This document shows positions 8,464 to 17,649 of a stretch of DNA of 64,000 nt, one piece after another. The DNA comes from an uncultured Chthonomonadales bacterium (GTDB lineage: Bacteria > Armatimonadota > Chthonomonadetes > Chthonomonadales > CAJBBX01): positions 1-64,000 of the forward strand of contig CALLMM010000019.1 of assembly GCA_938005745.1 (NCBI GenBank), given 5' to 3'. The translations under genes and the position numbers were made by a program. Below the pieces are notes generated by a model, which did no database searches, had not been told where the DNA came from, and worked only from the letters and a program-made list of their open reading frames with translations. Numbering within the stretch: the stretch's first letter is position 1; each line of letters begins with the position of its first letter.

Positions 8464-8985
8464 ATGCCTGACAGTAATAACGCCAGACGGGAAGCCTTCA
8501 TCTCGCCGGAGATAGATCGCGAGTTGAACCGCGCCCTGCTCCGCTCCGGAGCGCGCGTGCTGGTTCTCTGGGCGTGCGTGCTGCTGGGCGTATGGATCGT
8601 CTATCGCTCGGTTCCCCGCGCCATGGAGTACAGCGCGGCGGTCAACGGCATCGCGGCGGCGCTGTTCATGGGACCGGCGATCCTGACATGGCGCGGCTTT
8701 ATCCTGCGCCTGAAGGAGATCGGGAAACGGCTGAGCGAGCAGGGGAAGTACGCGCAGGCGGCGCGCGCGCTGGAGCCGTTCACCCGTTTCGGCAACCGCA
8801 GCTTCGACTCAGACGGCGAGGCGCACTTCCGGCTGGCGTTAGCCTATCTGCGGCTGGGAGAGCGCGAGAAAGCAGGTCAGATCGTCGCCTATCTCAATCG
8901 TTATCGCCGCGGAAGCCGCTGGCAGCAGGAGGCGCAAAAAGTATGGGACCCTTCCAGAAAATCCGATCCGCCTGCCCGTTCCTGA
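8464..8985 (+). CDS. Small two-helix membrane protein with a TPR-like tail
   Basis: 173 residues, function not recognised. Residues ~30-47 ('VLVLWACVLLGVWIVYR') and ~58-78 are hydrophobic and should form a membrane hairpin. The C-terminal half reads as one to two TPR-like helix pairs ('GKYAQAARALEPFTRFGN', 'AHFRLALAYLRLGEREKAG'), facing the cytoplasm if the N-terminus is inside. The ATG follows the FecCD stop by 9 bases and the 3' end overlaps the next gene by 43 bases, so it is probably translationally coupled to the metallopeptidase. A role as a membrane tether for that enzyme is only a guess. Confidence 0.7.
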   Translation: MPDSNNARREAFISPEIDRELNRALLRSGARVLVLWACVLLGVWIVYRSVPRAMEYSAAVNGIAAALFMGPAILTWRGFILRLKEIGKRLSEQGKYAQAARALEPFTRFGNRSFDSDGEAHFRLALAYLRLGEREKAGQIVAYLNRYRRGSRWQQEAQKVWDPSRKSDPPARS

Positions 8986-11354
8986 GAGGCGCATCGATTC
9001 ATCGGCGTTTTTCTTCCCGGCTGTGGCTGTTCTGGACATCGCTGTCGCTAACCCTCGGCGCGCCGCTGCGTGCCGACATCCCCGGGACACCCGAAGAGTT
9101 CGCTGCGCAGGTGGGACGTGCGGTGCGGTTGAAACAGATCCAGACCCTGGAGAGACTCACGTCTCCCCCCGCCCTCAACGACTGGCGATGGGTACGCCAT
9201 ACCTCCAATCTGCTGGGTACGCCTCCCCCCTGGCAGTCCGGTCTGCTGCGTCTGCCCGGAAAGACGGGAGATCAACCCGCCGCATATGTGACGGTCAGCC
9301 GGTATCACCCGCTGCAGACCACCTCCGATCATCTCTATCCGCTGGTGCGGACGCCGGAGGGCTACCGGCTGGGGCAGGAGATTCCGGACACCTCTACAGG
9401 CGGCTACCGTGTACGGGATCATCGCCTCCGCGTTCGGCTGGAGGTCTCCTCAGGGGAGGCGCAGATTCATAACCGCATCGTGGTTGAGCGCGGACGGGCG
9501 GCGTTGCCTGCCGCCGTTCTGCGCCTGAACGCCATCTACCGTGTTACCGCCGCCAAACGGGACGGTAAGCCGATCCGGTTTCATCAGTCCGGTGGGTTTC
9601 TGGCGCTGCCTCCTCCCGAACGGGAGCGAGCCGTCTACGATCTGGCGTACCGGGCGAAGATCGCCGGTCTGAGCGCGGACTTCATTCTGCCCCGTGAGGC
9701 GGCACTGACCAGTTACTGGTATCCGCATACCGCGCGTCTTCCGGCAACGCACCGGGTGGAGATCTCCGTGCCTTCAGGCTGGACCGCCATCGGGCAGGGA
9801 GAGCGAATCGGCTGGCGGATTGCAGGTTCCCGAATACTCTACACCTACCACAACCGTCTGCCCGTATGCTTCTTCACGATCACCGCCGGACGCTATCACA
9901 CCTATCGGATGCGCGTGAACGGTCGGCAGTATGCGGCGTATCTGCTGCAGGACAGCCCGGTGCGCGCCCGGCAGGCGATGCAGGTCGCAGCGAAGGCGGT
10001 AGACTGGTTCGACAGAAACCTCTCCGCTTATCCCTACTCCGGTTATGCCGTCGTCGAGTCGGATGGACTTCCCTATGCGCTGGAGTGCTACTCCTTTACG
10101 ATCGCCAACCGCTCGCTGATCCCTTCGGCGATCGTGCACGAGGTCGCCCATACCTGGTGGGGAGGGATCGTGCCCAATACCTACCTGCGCTCCCTCTGGA
10201 ACGAATCGCTGGCGGAGTACTCGGACGGTCTGCATACGCGCCGGACCGGTAACGTGGGCATGCATGACTGGATGCCGGGTCTGCTGGTCGCGCAAAACTG
10301 GACCCATCTGACAGAGGCAAGCGTCCTGCAGGCAAATGACGCGCTCAACGCGACGCACTCCCTCATCGGGTACGGGAAGGGCAGTCTGGTGCTCGATCAG
10401 CTGGAGAGGCTGGTCGGCGTCCCGAAGATGCTTGCGGTGATGCGCCGGTTTCTGCAGCGTCACACGCCGGGCGAGCCGGCGGAGTGGCGGGACTTTGTGC
10501 GGGCGGCGGAGGAGACGCTCGGGAGCGAGTGGGAAGGCTACTTTGACGCCTGGCTCACACGCACCGATCTGCCCTCCCTGAGCCTGCGGAATGTGCGGAT
10601 GAAACAGGAGGGGGAGACCTATCGTATCTCTGGAGAGGTTGTGCAGAGGCGTCCGGGCTTCTGGTTCCCGCTGCCGCTGCTGATGCGGACGGAGCAGGGG
10701 GAGGAGCGCGCCCTGCTGACCGTGCGCGAAGCGGTTACCCCCTTTGAGGTGGCGGTCACCGCCCGTCCCGAAGAGATTGCGCTCGACCCGGAGTGGAGCG
10801 TGCTGCGAGAGCCGGGCGATCCCTCTCTGTTGGCGACGCTGCAGTCTCTGCGAAATGTGCGCGGCAGGCTGCTGGTGATCTGCGCGACTGGAGGCGATGA
10901 TGAGCATGATCTCTATCACAGCGTAATCGGGCGTTCCTTACGGGCGAACTATCTCCCTTACGCAGAGGTCCTGGTTACGCTCGATCACAGCGTGACGCAG
11001 GAGCAGATGGAGCGGTCGCACCTGTTCCTGATCGGACGCCCGGAGCACCTGAAGCTTCCGGAAGAGTGGAAACGCGCCATCCCGCTGTCTTACGAGAAGG
11101 ACGCGATCTCCGGGGGCGGCAGGCGATGGGAGGGGGATGATCTCTGGGGGCTGTCGGTAATGCTGCATCCGCGCCGCAGCGATCTGCTTTTGGCGCATGC
11201 CGCCGGGACCGGGACCACAGGGATCCGGATGTTCACTCTCAACGATCCGCTGGACGGCAATCAGAGCCTGTTTGTGGTGCAGGGCGGTCAGAACGTGCTG
11301 CTGTCCGAACGGGTGCGGAGCAGCGACCCCACGGTGTATCGGTTTAAACCGTAG
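8943..11354 (+). CDS. M1-type zinc metallopeptidase, exported
   Basis: 803 residues from an ATG at 8943 that has AGGAGG at 8927-8932, 10 bases upstream; the longer open frame before it overlaps the previous gene and has no SD. A basic, hydrophobic N-terminus ('SSRLWLFWTSLSLTLGAPLRA') acts as a signal peptide. A beta-rich N-terminal region is followed by the zinc site H399-E-x-x-H403 in 'IVHEVAHTWWGG' and E421 in 'LWNESLAEY'. The spacing from the second His to the Glu is 17 residues rather than the 18 usual for M1 aminopeptidases. No GAMEN motif was recognised; 'ALECYSFT' takes its approximate place. A ~280-residue C-terminal region is unassigned. It probably trims peptides or proteins in the periplasm. 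Confidence 0.85.
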   Translation: MGPFQKIRSACPFLRGASIHRRFSSRLWLFWTSLSLTLGAPLRADIPGTPEEFAAQVGRAVRLKQIQTLERLTSPPALNDWRWVRHTSNLLGTPPPWQSGLLRLPGKTGDQPAAYVTVSRYHPLQTTSDHLYPLVRTPEGYRLGQEIPDTSTGGYRVRDHRLRVRLEVSSGEAQIHNRIVVERGRAALPAAVLRLNAIYRVTAAKRDGKPIRFHQSGGFLALPPPERERAVYDLAYRAKIAGLSADFILPREAALTSYWYPHTARLPATHRVEISVPSGWTAIGQGERIGWRIAGSRILYTYHNRLPVCFFTITAGRYHTYRMRVNGRQYAAYLLQDSPVRARQAMQVAAKAVDWFDRNLSAYPYSGYAVVESDGLPYALECYSFTIANRSLIPSAIVHEVAHTWWGGIVPNTYLRSLWNESLAEYSDGLHTRRTGNVGMHDWMPGLLVAQNWTHLTEASVLQANDALNATHSLIGYGKGSLVLDQLERLVGVPKMLAVMRRFLQRHTPGEPAEWRDFVRAAEETLGSEWEGYFDAWLTRTDLPSLSLRNVRMKQEGETYRISGEVVQRRPGFWFPLPLLMRTEQGEERALLTVREAVTPFEVAVTARPEEIALDPEWSVLREPGDPSLLATLQSLRNVRGRLLVICATGGDDEHDLYHSVIGRSLRANYLPYAEVLVTLDHSVTQEQMERSHLFLIGRPEHLKLPEEWKRAIPLSYEKDAISGGGRRWEGDDLWGLSVMLHPRRSDLLLAHAAGTGTTGIRMFTLNDPLDGNQSLFVVQGGQNVLLSERVRSSDPTVYRFKP

Positions 11355-11357
11355 GTC

Positions 11358-11390
11358 GGGGGGCCTCCTGCGCCGCTCCGCAGACGCCCC
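11358..11390. terminator. Possible bidirectional terminator between convergent genes
   Basis: The 44-base gap between two convergent genes holds a G/C-rich hairpin: an outer GGGGC/GCCCC pairing and an inner CTGCG/CGCAG stem. No T-run follows on either strand, so termination would be weak or Rho-assisted. Confidence 0.35.
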
Positions 11391-11398
11391 TTGACGCC

Positions 11399-12262
11399 TT
11401 AGAGACCGATCCTGGAGTAGAACTCCGGCAGTCCTCTGATCCCCGTGTTCAGATGGAAGAGCGAACCTGCCAGCGCGCCGTCGGTCTCCTTCTTATCGCC
11501 TCCCGCCGTCGTAACGTAGATGTCGGTATAGTCCGGACCGCCAAAGATCAGGCTGGAGACCTTTTTCACCGGGAACGTGATTCGCGCAATCTCCTGACCC
11601 TCCGGCGTGAAGCGCACCAGACAGCTTCCATCCCATCGCGCTGACCAGACGCAGCCCTCGGCATCCACCGTCATGCCGTCCGGGAAGCCGTCGTCCGGCG
11701 CGCTCTGGACAAAGATGCGCTGCCGGCTGAGGCTGCCGGTCTCCGGATCGTAGTCGAACTGGTAGATCGTAAACGCCGCCGAGTCGGTGTAGTACAGCCC
11801 CTTTCGATCCAGCGTGAGACCCATGCCGTTCGAGCAGCCGATGCCCTCCAGCACCTTCGTCAGCGTCCCGTCCGTATCCAGACGATAGAGGTTTCCGGGG
11901 CGGTCTCCGCTTGGCATGGTGCCGCAGAAGACGCGCCCGACCGGGTCGGCGAAGACGTCGTTGAAGCGCGACTCGCGCTCTTCCGGTATCTCCTCGATGA
12001 CGGTTGTCAGACTGCCGTCGCGCCACAGCTTGACGGCTCCCTTCGCCATGAAGAGCAGCAGCGCGCCGTCCGCCTGAATGGTGAATCCCCCGACCACCTC
12101 ACCCTGATAGAACATCTCATGGGTATCGTTGGCGGGCGTGTAGCGGAACATCCTCCCGGTATCAATGTCCGTCCAGTAGACGCGCTGCTCCTGTTCATGC
12201 CAGAGCGGATTTTCGCCGACCACGCAGGCGTAGTCGGCAATCAGGCGCGGTGTCGTGCTCAT
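11399..12262 (-). CDS. SMP-30/gluconolactonase family (LRE-like) lactonase
   Basis: 287 residues, the usual length of the six-bladed propeller SMP-30/gluconolactonase/LRE enzymes, which open sugar-acid lactones using a divalent metal. The four expected ligands are in place: E17 in 'VGENPLW', N101 in 'SRFNDV', N145 in 'GCSNGM' and D195 in 'GFPDGMTVD'. No signal peptide. It is the last gene of a five-gene operon and starts within an ATGA overlap of the zinc-ribbon gene, so translation is coupled. With the enolase-type sugar-acid dehydratase and SDR at the start of the operon, the likely pathway is sugar to lactone to aldonate to 2-keto-3-deoxyaldonate. The exact sugar is unknown. Confidence 0.88.
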   Translation of the reverse strand: MSTTPRLIADYACVVGENPLWHEQEQRVYWTDIDTGRMFRYTPANDTHEMFYQGEVVGGFTIQADGALLLFMAKGAVKLWRDGSLTTVIEEIPEERESRFNDVFADPVGRVFCGTMPSGDRPGNLYRLDTDGTLTKVLEGIGCSNGMGLTLDRKGLYYTDSAAFTIYQFDYDPETGSLSRQRIFVQSAPDDGFPDGMTVDAEGCVWSARWDGSCLVRFTPEGQEIARITFPVKKVSSLIFGGPDYTDIYVTTAGGDKKETDGALAGSLFHLNTGIRGLPEFYSRIGL

Positions 12263-12795
12263 TCTGTAACCTCCCCCGTTTCGCTTTCTCCGTGAGTCTG
12301 TGTGGTTCTGGTTCTGCGCGTCCGTCGCTGTCTTTTGCGGGTGGTATCGGAGACGGCGTCCTCCATCTCGCTGGCAGAGGGCGGCGGGGATGTCGGCTCC
12401 GGGGTCGCGGTTTTCCGGCTGCGCGTATGAACCACCGCCGCCACATCCAGGACGGGAGCCGGCACCTCTGATACGCTCTTCGGGATGGACGCCAGCTCCT
12501 GAGAGATCGGCTCCGGCACCGCCAGAGGATGCTCTTCCGCCGCCGGCGCATCCGCAGGCGTCTCGGCGACGACCGGCGCCTGCGCCATCGTTTCAACCGG
12601 GGCAGTCTCTGCCTGCATCTGCGCCGTCGGAGCGGCGGTTGCGGCGGGCGCTGGATCCGGCGCGGGGGCGGGACGTTTGATCTCAAAGCTCGTACCGCAT
12701 TTGCGGCATCGCGCCGTGCGTCCGATATAGATCTCATCTACCTCGGTGATGGTGCGGCAGTTCGGTTTCGGGCATTGCACGCGAATCATTGCCAT
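12259..12795 (-). CDS. MJ0042-like zinc-ribbon protein with a disordered tail
   Basis: 178 residues. The N-terminal ~40 residues form a zinc ribbon: C8-x4-C13 and C30-x2-C33 ('CPKPNC' and 'CRKC'), closely resembling the MJ0042 family short zinc finger. The rest is Pro/Ala/Glu-rich and probably unstructured, ending in a strongly basic patch ('TTRKRQRRTRRTRTTQ') and an acidic tip. No enzyme motif. AAAGGAG lies 6-7 bases before the first ATG. It sits in the middle of a catabolic operon and overlaps the SMP-30 gene by 4 bases. Such ribbons are common on envelope or nucleic-acid-binding proteins in this type of genome. No function can be assigned. Confidence 0.75.
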   Translation of the reverse strand: MAMIRVQCPKPNCRTITEVDEIYIGRTARCRKCGTSFEIKRPAPAPDPAPAATAAPTAQMQAETAPVETMAQAPVVAETPADAPAAEEHPLAVPEPISQELASIPKSVSEVPAPVLDVAAVVHTRSRKTATPEPTSPPPSASEMEDAVSDTTRKRQRRTRRTRTTQTHGESETGEVTE

Positions 12796-12832
12796 CGGGG
12801 TCTCTCCTTTTCCAGGAAGTGGAACGTCCGGT

Positions 12833-14206
12833 TCACTCCGTCAGCGACTGTAGCGCCTGCGCGCAGGCTTCGACGGTGATCTCCAGGCAGCCGGACGCGA
12901 AGGGCGACTGCCAGACCTGATAGAGGTCCTGGTCGTACAGGTTCGACGGCGGCAGGTAACCGCAGTAGGGACCGTTGGTTACATTCAGTACAGCGACCGG
13001 ACGATCCGCGAACCTCTGACGCAGGGTCGTCTGCAGGTGGGAGTAGGCTTCGTTGGGCTGCGCGACCAGAAGCGCATCGCCGATCCGCCACGCCCAGCAG
13101 GGCATACGCGCCGTATCCCCTTCGCCCAACGCCTGTCGTATTCTGCGCCTGCGAACCAGCCGCTCTCGCATCACGCGATCCGAACACAGCGCAATCTCGG
13201 CTTCCAGAGCCGCCAGCGACGGCAGCTCTTTAAGCGGAATTTCCGCCTCAAAGCGTATCGCTTTCAAATGCCGGCTTGCCGTAACGGAGCGCCTCTTCCA
13301 GACCGCCAGAGGCGCGCCGGATTCCATCGGGCAGGCGTAGTGCATACCAGTTGCCGGCGGCAGCATCCCCTCCAGCGCGGCGAGAACCGCATACCCCAAC
13401 TGTCTGCCGTGGGAGTCTGCAAGAGCGGTATCGTCGGTATACTCCTCGCGGGGCGCCAGTTCGCCGGAGGCTCCCTGAAGGAAGAGGCAGGGAGCCTGAT
13501 CTGTGTAGTTCTCGACAACCTCCCGCATCGCCCCGACATAGTCCGGGGAGATCAGGCGGATGTCCCAGGCGAGCGTAACGGGATGACAGGCGTAGTTCAC
13601 CAGCGTCGCCAGCGGTCTCCCTTCCCGGTCTGCGACGCGCCCGACCAGCAGCGTATCGTCCGCCGGGACGCCGGGATGAAATCCGCACAGAACGCGCCCC
13701 CCTTCGGGATCCGGCAGGTCGCGGTGCTTCGCCAGCGCGCACCTGCCGTAGCTCCAGGTCAATACGGCTGCCTGCGCGGAGGATCGGGCGGCGTTTGCAG
13801 CGCGGACAGCCGACTGCAGAACGCCGTCCAGATAGGGGGCAATCAGGTCTCCGCCCGGTTTATCGGCGTCTTCGCGGCAGATCGCCGGTCCCGCATGGGT
13901 GTGAGAGAGCGCGATCAGCAGCCGCTCCGGAGAGAGGTTCAGCGCGTCGAGCACACCCCGACGCAGCTGTCTCTCATCGTCGAGGGTACGCCACCATCCG
14001 AGATCGGCTGCAATCAGCAGCAGACCCTCCGGATCCTCTTCCGACTGCAGGCAGAGGGCAGTCAGCGTCAGCGGACGGTGCACGCCCTCCGCGACATCGT
14101 GCATCGCCGCGCCCCAGTTGCGGGCGTAGATGCCGACGGGAGGCGTGATCTCTTCGCGGGCTGCGCCGATCCTGCCTGCAAACTCCGGCTGTGTAAAGCG
14201 GTACAT
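12833..14206 (-). CDS. Neutral/alkaline ceramidase-like hydrolase
   Basis: 457 residues related to the N-terminal catalytic domain of neutral/alkaline non-lysosomal ceramidases, zinc amidases that cleave N-acyl-sphingosine. Recognisable blocks are 'GAAREEITPPVGIY' near the N-terminus, 'ALSHTHAGPA' (zinc-binding histidines), 'VNYACHPVTL' and 'LFLQGASGELAPRE'. No signal peptide and no C-terminal Ig-like domain, so it is shorter than classical secreted ceramidases (~650-750 aa) and probably cytoplasmic. It is 7 bases downstream of the SDR gene in a sugar-acid operon, where an amide or ester of a sugar acid is as plausible a substrate as ceramide. The SD is CAGGAG. Confidence 0.82.
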   Translation of the reverse strand: MYRFTQPEFAGRIGAAREEITPPVGIYARNWGAAMHDVAEGVHRPLTLTALCLQSEEDPEGLLLIAADLGWWRTLDDERQLRRGVLDALNLSPERLLIALSHTHAGPAICREDADKPGGDLIAPYLDGVLQSAVRAANAARSSAQAAVLTWSYGRCALAKHRDLPDPEGGRVLCGFHPGVPADDTLLVGRVADREGRPLATLVNYACHPVTLAWDIRLISPDYVGAMREVVENYTDQAPCLFLQGASGELAPREEYTDDTALADSHGRQLGYAVLAALEGMLPPATGMHYACPMESGAPLAVWKRRSVTASRHLKAIRFEAEIPLKELPSLAALEAEIALCSDRVMRERLVRRRRIRQALGEGDTARMPCWAWRIGDALLVAQPNEAYSHLQTTLRQRFADRPVAVLNVTNGPYCGYLPPSNLYDQDLYQVWQSPFASGCLEITVEACAQALQSLTE

Positions 14207-14213
14207 AGAGCGG

Positions 14214-14996
14214 TTACTCCTGCGGTCCCGCGTCGGAGAGAAGCGACAGCCCGCCGTCCATCAGCAGGACGCTTCCCGTCATCTGTCGGTTCTCCGGATG
14301 GCAAAGATGCGCCACCTGCAGGGCGACCTCCTCCGGCTCGATCATGCGGCGCACCGGGATCATCTGCAGGTGGTTTCGCTTCAGTTCCGGCTGCTGCCGG
14401 AAAATCTGCGCGCTGAGACCGGCGTCCACATTGCCGGGAGCCACCTCGTTGACGAGGATTCCCTTCGGAGCCAGCGCCAGCGCAAACTGCTTGCAGAGCA
14501 TCCGCAACCCCGCCTTGGAGACGCAGTAGGCGGGGATGTGCGGGCGTGGCGCATAGGCGACCCAGCTTCCGAGAAAGACGATCCTCCCCGTCATGCCTCG
14601 CGCGACCAGCCGCTTTGCGCCGGACTGCGCCATAAAGAAAGCGCCGTCAAGATTGACTGCCAACTCGCGCCGCCACTGTGCGGGGGAGATGCTCAGGATA
14701 TCCGTCAGCGTTACGACGGCGGCGTTGACGATGATCAGGTCCGGAGTCCCCGGATCGCTCTCGGCGGCTCGATACCACGCCTCGACAGCGTCGGGGTCCG
14801 ATACGTCCGCGACATCATATCGCGCCCGGACGCCCTTCGCCTGCAGCTGCGCGAGCAGCGGCTCCGCCTGCGCGGGGTCGCGCACGTCACCGAGGGCGAT
14901 GTTCGCACCCTGCTGCGCCAGTTCCAGCGCGATGGCGCGTCCGATGTCTCCCAGCCCCCCGCTGATGATCGCGGTGCGTCCCGATAGATACCCCAT
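14214..14996 (-). CDS. SDR-family NAD(P)-dependent oxidoreductase
   Basis: 260 residues, classical short-chain dehydrogenase. The cofactor loop is S12-GGLGDIG-19, the acidic D37 after the second strand ('ALGDVRD') favours NAD over NADP, N115 is present, and the catalytic set is S144, Y157 and K161 ('YCVSK'). No membrane segment. It lies between the enolase-family dehydratase (6 bases upstream) and the ceramidase-like gene (7 bases downstream), so all three should be co-expressed. In sugar-acid operons such SDRs oxidise the starting sugar or reduce a keto intermediate; which of these applies cannot be told here. Confidence 0.9.
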   Translation of the reverse strand: MGYLSGRTAIISGGLGDIGRAIALELAQQGANIALGDVRDPAQAEPLLAQLQAKGVRARYDVADVSDPDAVEAWYRAAESDPGTPDLIIVNAAVVTLTDILSISPAQWRRELAVNLDGAFFMAQSGAKRLVARGMTGRIVFLGSWVAYAPRPHIPAYCVSKAGLRMLCKQFALALAPKGILVNEVAPGNVDAGLSAQIFRQQPELKRNHLQMIPVRRMIEPEEVALQVAHLCHPENRQMTGSVLLMDGGLSLLSDAGPQE

Positions 14997-15002
14997 CTTC
15001 GT

Positions 15003-16181
15003 CTACCAGTCTCCGACGCTGCCGTCGGCGTAGAAGGTGCGCTGGGGAAGCTCCTGCTGGAAGGGATGCTTCTTGACCTCTTCGACATTGATCTCGATCC
15101 CCAGTCCCGGACGACTGCCCGGTCGAACGATACGACCGTTCTTCTCGACCGTGAAGCCCTCCTGAACGATATCCTGCCGCCAGGGAACGTCGAGGTGCAC
15201 CGCCTCGCAGATGATGTAAGAGGGCGTTGCGAATCCAAACTCCAGCGAGGCGGCGGTGCTGACAGGACCCTGCGGATTGTGGGGAGCCATCGCCACGCGG
15301 TAGGCTTCACACATGGCGGCGATACGGCGCGCCTCGCTCAGACCGCCGCAGTGCGTGATGTCGGTCTGCATGACGCTGCAGGCGCGCTTCTCCAGATACT
15401 CGCGCACCGCGTACTGCGACACCAGCCGCTCGCCGGTGGCGATCGGGGTGGCGACGGCGCGCTGAATGAGGGCGATATCCTCGACCGTTTCGGGCCAGCA
15501 CGGCTCCTCAAACCAGTAGAGACCATACGGCTCCAGAGCCTTTGCGAAGAGCAGCCCCATGCGCGGGGAGGGACGCGCATGGCAGTCCACCATGATGTCT
15601 ATGCCGTCGCCGACCGCCTCCCGCATCGCCGCCACGCACTTCTCCGCGTAACGGATCGGGCGCAGACCCTCCAGCGGCATCGTCTCCGGAACCGCCATCG
15701 TCTTGAAGGCGGTGAATCCGTCCTCCACCGCCTTCTGTGCCAGTTCCGCAAACCGTTTCGCATCGGCGGGCGAGGTCTCGTAGAAATCCTCCATCTTGCC
15801 GCCGCCGAGATGGCAGTAGAGCCGCACATAGTCGCGCACCGGACCGCCCCACAGCCTATGCACCGGCACACCGTGCAGTTTTCCCAGTATGTCCCACAGG
15901 GCGATGTCTATGCCGGAGATCGCGGTTCCGCGCACGATGCCGTTTCCATGCCAGAAGTGCTGTCGGTACATCATCTGCCACAGGTACTCGATGCGTGTCG
16001 GGTCCTCGCCGATGAGAAGCTGCGAGAGGTCTTCGATGGCGCCCAGCACCGAGCGGGTATGCCACTCCAGGGTCGCCTCGCCCCATCCCCACAGTCCCGG
16101 CTCATCGGTGACGACTTTGACGAAAATCCAGTTACGCATGCGCGCATTACAGACGTGAGTCTCGATCCCGGTGATCTTCAT
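15003..16181 (-). CDS. Galactonate-dehydratase-like enolase superfamily enzyme (MR/MLE subgroup)
   Basis: 392 residues. Metal ligands are D199, E225 and E251 ('MVDCHA', 'WFEEPC', 'ATGERL'); H201 and H301 ('APHNPQGP') are the acid/base pair and E326 the further active-site acid. As I recall E. coli D-galactonate dehydratase (GalD) numbering, all six fall at a constant offset of 16 residues, which strongly supports an aldonate dehydratase of the GalD type acting on a C5 or C6 sugar acid. It would form the 2-keto-3-deoxy acid. First gene of the minus-strand operon, with SD GGAGGAG just before the ATG; the divergent kynU gene starts 176 bases away. Exact stereochemistry is not predictable. Confidence 0.9.
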   Translation of the reverse strand: MKITGIETHVCNARMRNWIFVKVVTDEPGLWGWGEATLEWHTRSVLGAIEDLSQLLIGEDPTRIEYLWQMMYRQHFWHGNGIVRGTAISGIDIALWDILGKLHGVPVHRLWGGPVRDYVRLYCHLGGGKMEDFYETSPADAKRFAELAQKAVEDGFTAFKTMAVPETMPLEGLRPIRYAEKCVAAMREAVGDGIDIMVDCHARPSPRMGLLFAKALEPYGLYWFEEPCWPETVEDIALIQRAVATPIATGERLVSQYAVREYLEKRACSVMQTDITHCGGLSEARRIAAMCEAYRVAMAPHNPQGPVSTAASLEFGFATPSYIICEAVHLDVPWRQDIVQEGFTVEKNGRIVRPGSRPGLGIEINVEEVKKHPFQQELPQRTFYADGSVGDW

Positions 16182-16357
16182 GTCGGCTCCTCCAATCCTT
16201 GCGTCTCCTGCCAGATTTCTCTTTCCCGGAGGAAAAACCCTCTGAGGATCGAAAGGCGATACGCGCAGATTCTATCAACCGGAACGCCGGTGCGCCGGCG
16301 GTCGTATGTGTGTCTGTTCAATATGCTCTATCGGGAGGAGGAGCGGGTAACCGACCG

Positions 16358-17632
16358 ATGTTTGACACGAGTCGCGAATGCGCTCAGAGGCTGGACGCGG
16401 AGGATGCGCTGTCCGGGTATCGCCGCCGGTTCTACCTACCGGACGGCGCAATCTATATGGACGGCAACTCGCTGGGGCTGCTCTCCCGTGAGGCGGAGAC
16501 GGCGGTTCTGCGCCTGCTCGACTCCTGGAAGCGGCTGGGGGTCGAGGGATGGCTGCAGGCGGATCCCTGCTGGTTTACACTGGCGGAGGAGCTTGGAAAG
16601 GGGCTGGCTTCGCTGATCGGGGCGGCGCCGGAGGAGACGATCGCGGTCAACTCCACGACCGTCAACCTGCATCAGCTGCTGGCGACGCTCTACCGCCCGG
16701 AGCCGGAACGGTATCAGATCCTGTGCGATGCGCTGATATTCCCGTCCGACCTCTACGCCATCGAGAGCCATCTGCGCCTGAGGGGGCTTGACCCGAAGAC
16801 CGCCATCGTCCGGGTACGCAGCCGGGACGGGTATACTCTGGAGGAGTCGGATATCGAAGCCGCCATGTCCGGGGCGGTCGCGCTGGCGGTTCTTCCGGGG
16901 GTGCTCTACAAAAGCGGGCAGCTTCTGGATATGAGACGTCTGACAGCCGCCGCCCGCGCCCGGGACATTCTGATCGGTTTCGACTGCTCCCACTCCATCG
17001 GCGCGGTTCCGCATCAACTGAGCGCATGGGGCGCCGATTTCGCCTTCTGGTGCAGCTACAAGTATCTGAACGGCGGTCCCGGAGGCGTCGGCGGTCTCTA
17101 TCTGAACCGCAGGCATGCTCATCGCCTTCCGGGACTGGCGGGCTGGTTCGGGAGCGATAAAACCCGGCAGTTCGATCTGGATATGCAGATGACACCGGCG
17201 CAGGGAGCCGGAGCGCTGCAGATCGGAACCCCGCACCTTCTGAGCATGGCTCCCCTCTGCGGATCGCTGCAGATATTTCAGGAGGCGGGGATAGAGGCTG
17301 TCCGCGAGAAGTCTCTGCGATTGACCGACTACCTGATGTGGCTGGCGGAGCGGGAGCTTGCGCCGCTGGGCGTTCGCATCGCCACGCCGCGCGCGCCCAA
17401 CCGCAGGGGAGGGCATGTCGCGCTGCTGCATCCGGAGGCGATGCGTATCTGTATGGCACTCAGAGAAGAGGGCGTCATACCCGACCACCGTCCCCCGGAC
17501 ATCATACGCCTGGCTCCCGCTGCGCTCTATGTCTCGTTTGAAGAGGTCCGGGAGACCGTTCAACGGCTGAAACGCACTCTTCTGGTAGAGACCTATCGAC
17601 GATTTCCACAAGAGCGCGAGAAGATCACCTGA
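16358..17632 (+). CDS. kynU: Kynureninase
   Basis: 424 residues from the ATG at 16358 (GGAGGAGGAG at 16334-16343, spacing slightly long); kynureninases are usually ~410-425 aa. A PLP fold-type I enzyme that cleaves kynurenine to anthranilate and alanine. Family blocks: 'YMDGNSLG' near the N-terminus, 'STTVNLHQLLATLY', 'FDCSHSIGAVPH' (PLP-binding Asp) and the Schiff-base lysine K235 in 'CSYKYLNGGPGG', with 'QIGTPHLLSM' after it. The next gene, 17 bases downstream, encodes the formamidase of the same pathway, which makes the assignment secure. Tryptophan 2,3-dioxygenase is not in the window. Confidence 0.95.
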   Translation: MFDTSRECAQRLDAEDALSGYRRRFYLPDGAIYMDGNSLGLLSREAETAVLRLLDSWKRLGVEGWLQADPCWFTLAEELGKGLASLIGAAPEETIAVNSTTVNLHQLLATLYRPEPERYQILCDALIFPSDLYAIESHLRLRGLDPKTAIVRVRSRDGYTLEESDIEAAMSGAVALAVLPGVLYKSGQLLDMRRLTAAARARDILIGFDCSHSIGAVPHQLSAWGADFAFWCSYKYLNGGPGGVGGLYLNRRHAHRLPGLAGWFGSDKTRQFDLDMQMTPAQGAGALQIGTPHLLSMAPLCGSLQIFQEAGIEAVREKSLRLTDYLMWLAERELAPLGVRIATPRAPNRRGGHVALLHPEAMRICMALREEGVIPDHRPPDIIRLAPAALYVSFEEVRETVQRLKRTLLVETYRRFPQEREKIT

Positions 17633-17649
17633 AACAGGAGAGACGCTGA

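Noticed and set aside
15066..16616. 516-residue + strand open frame opposite the enolase-family gene
   Set aside because: Antisense to a protein with a complete active site; it also runs into kynU in another frame.
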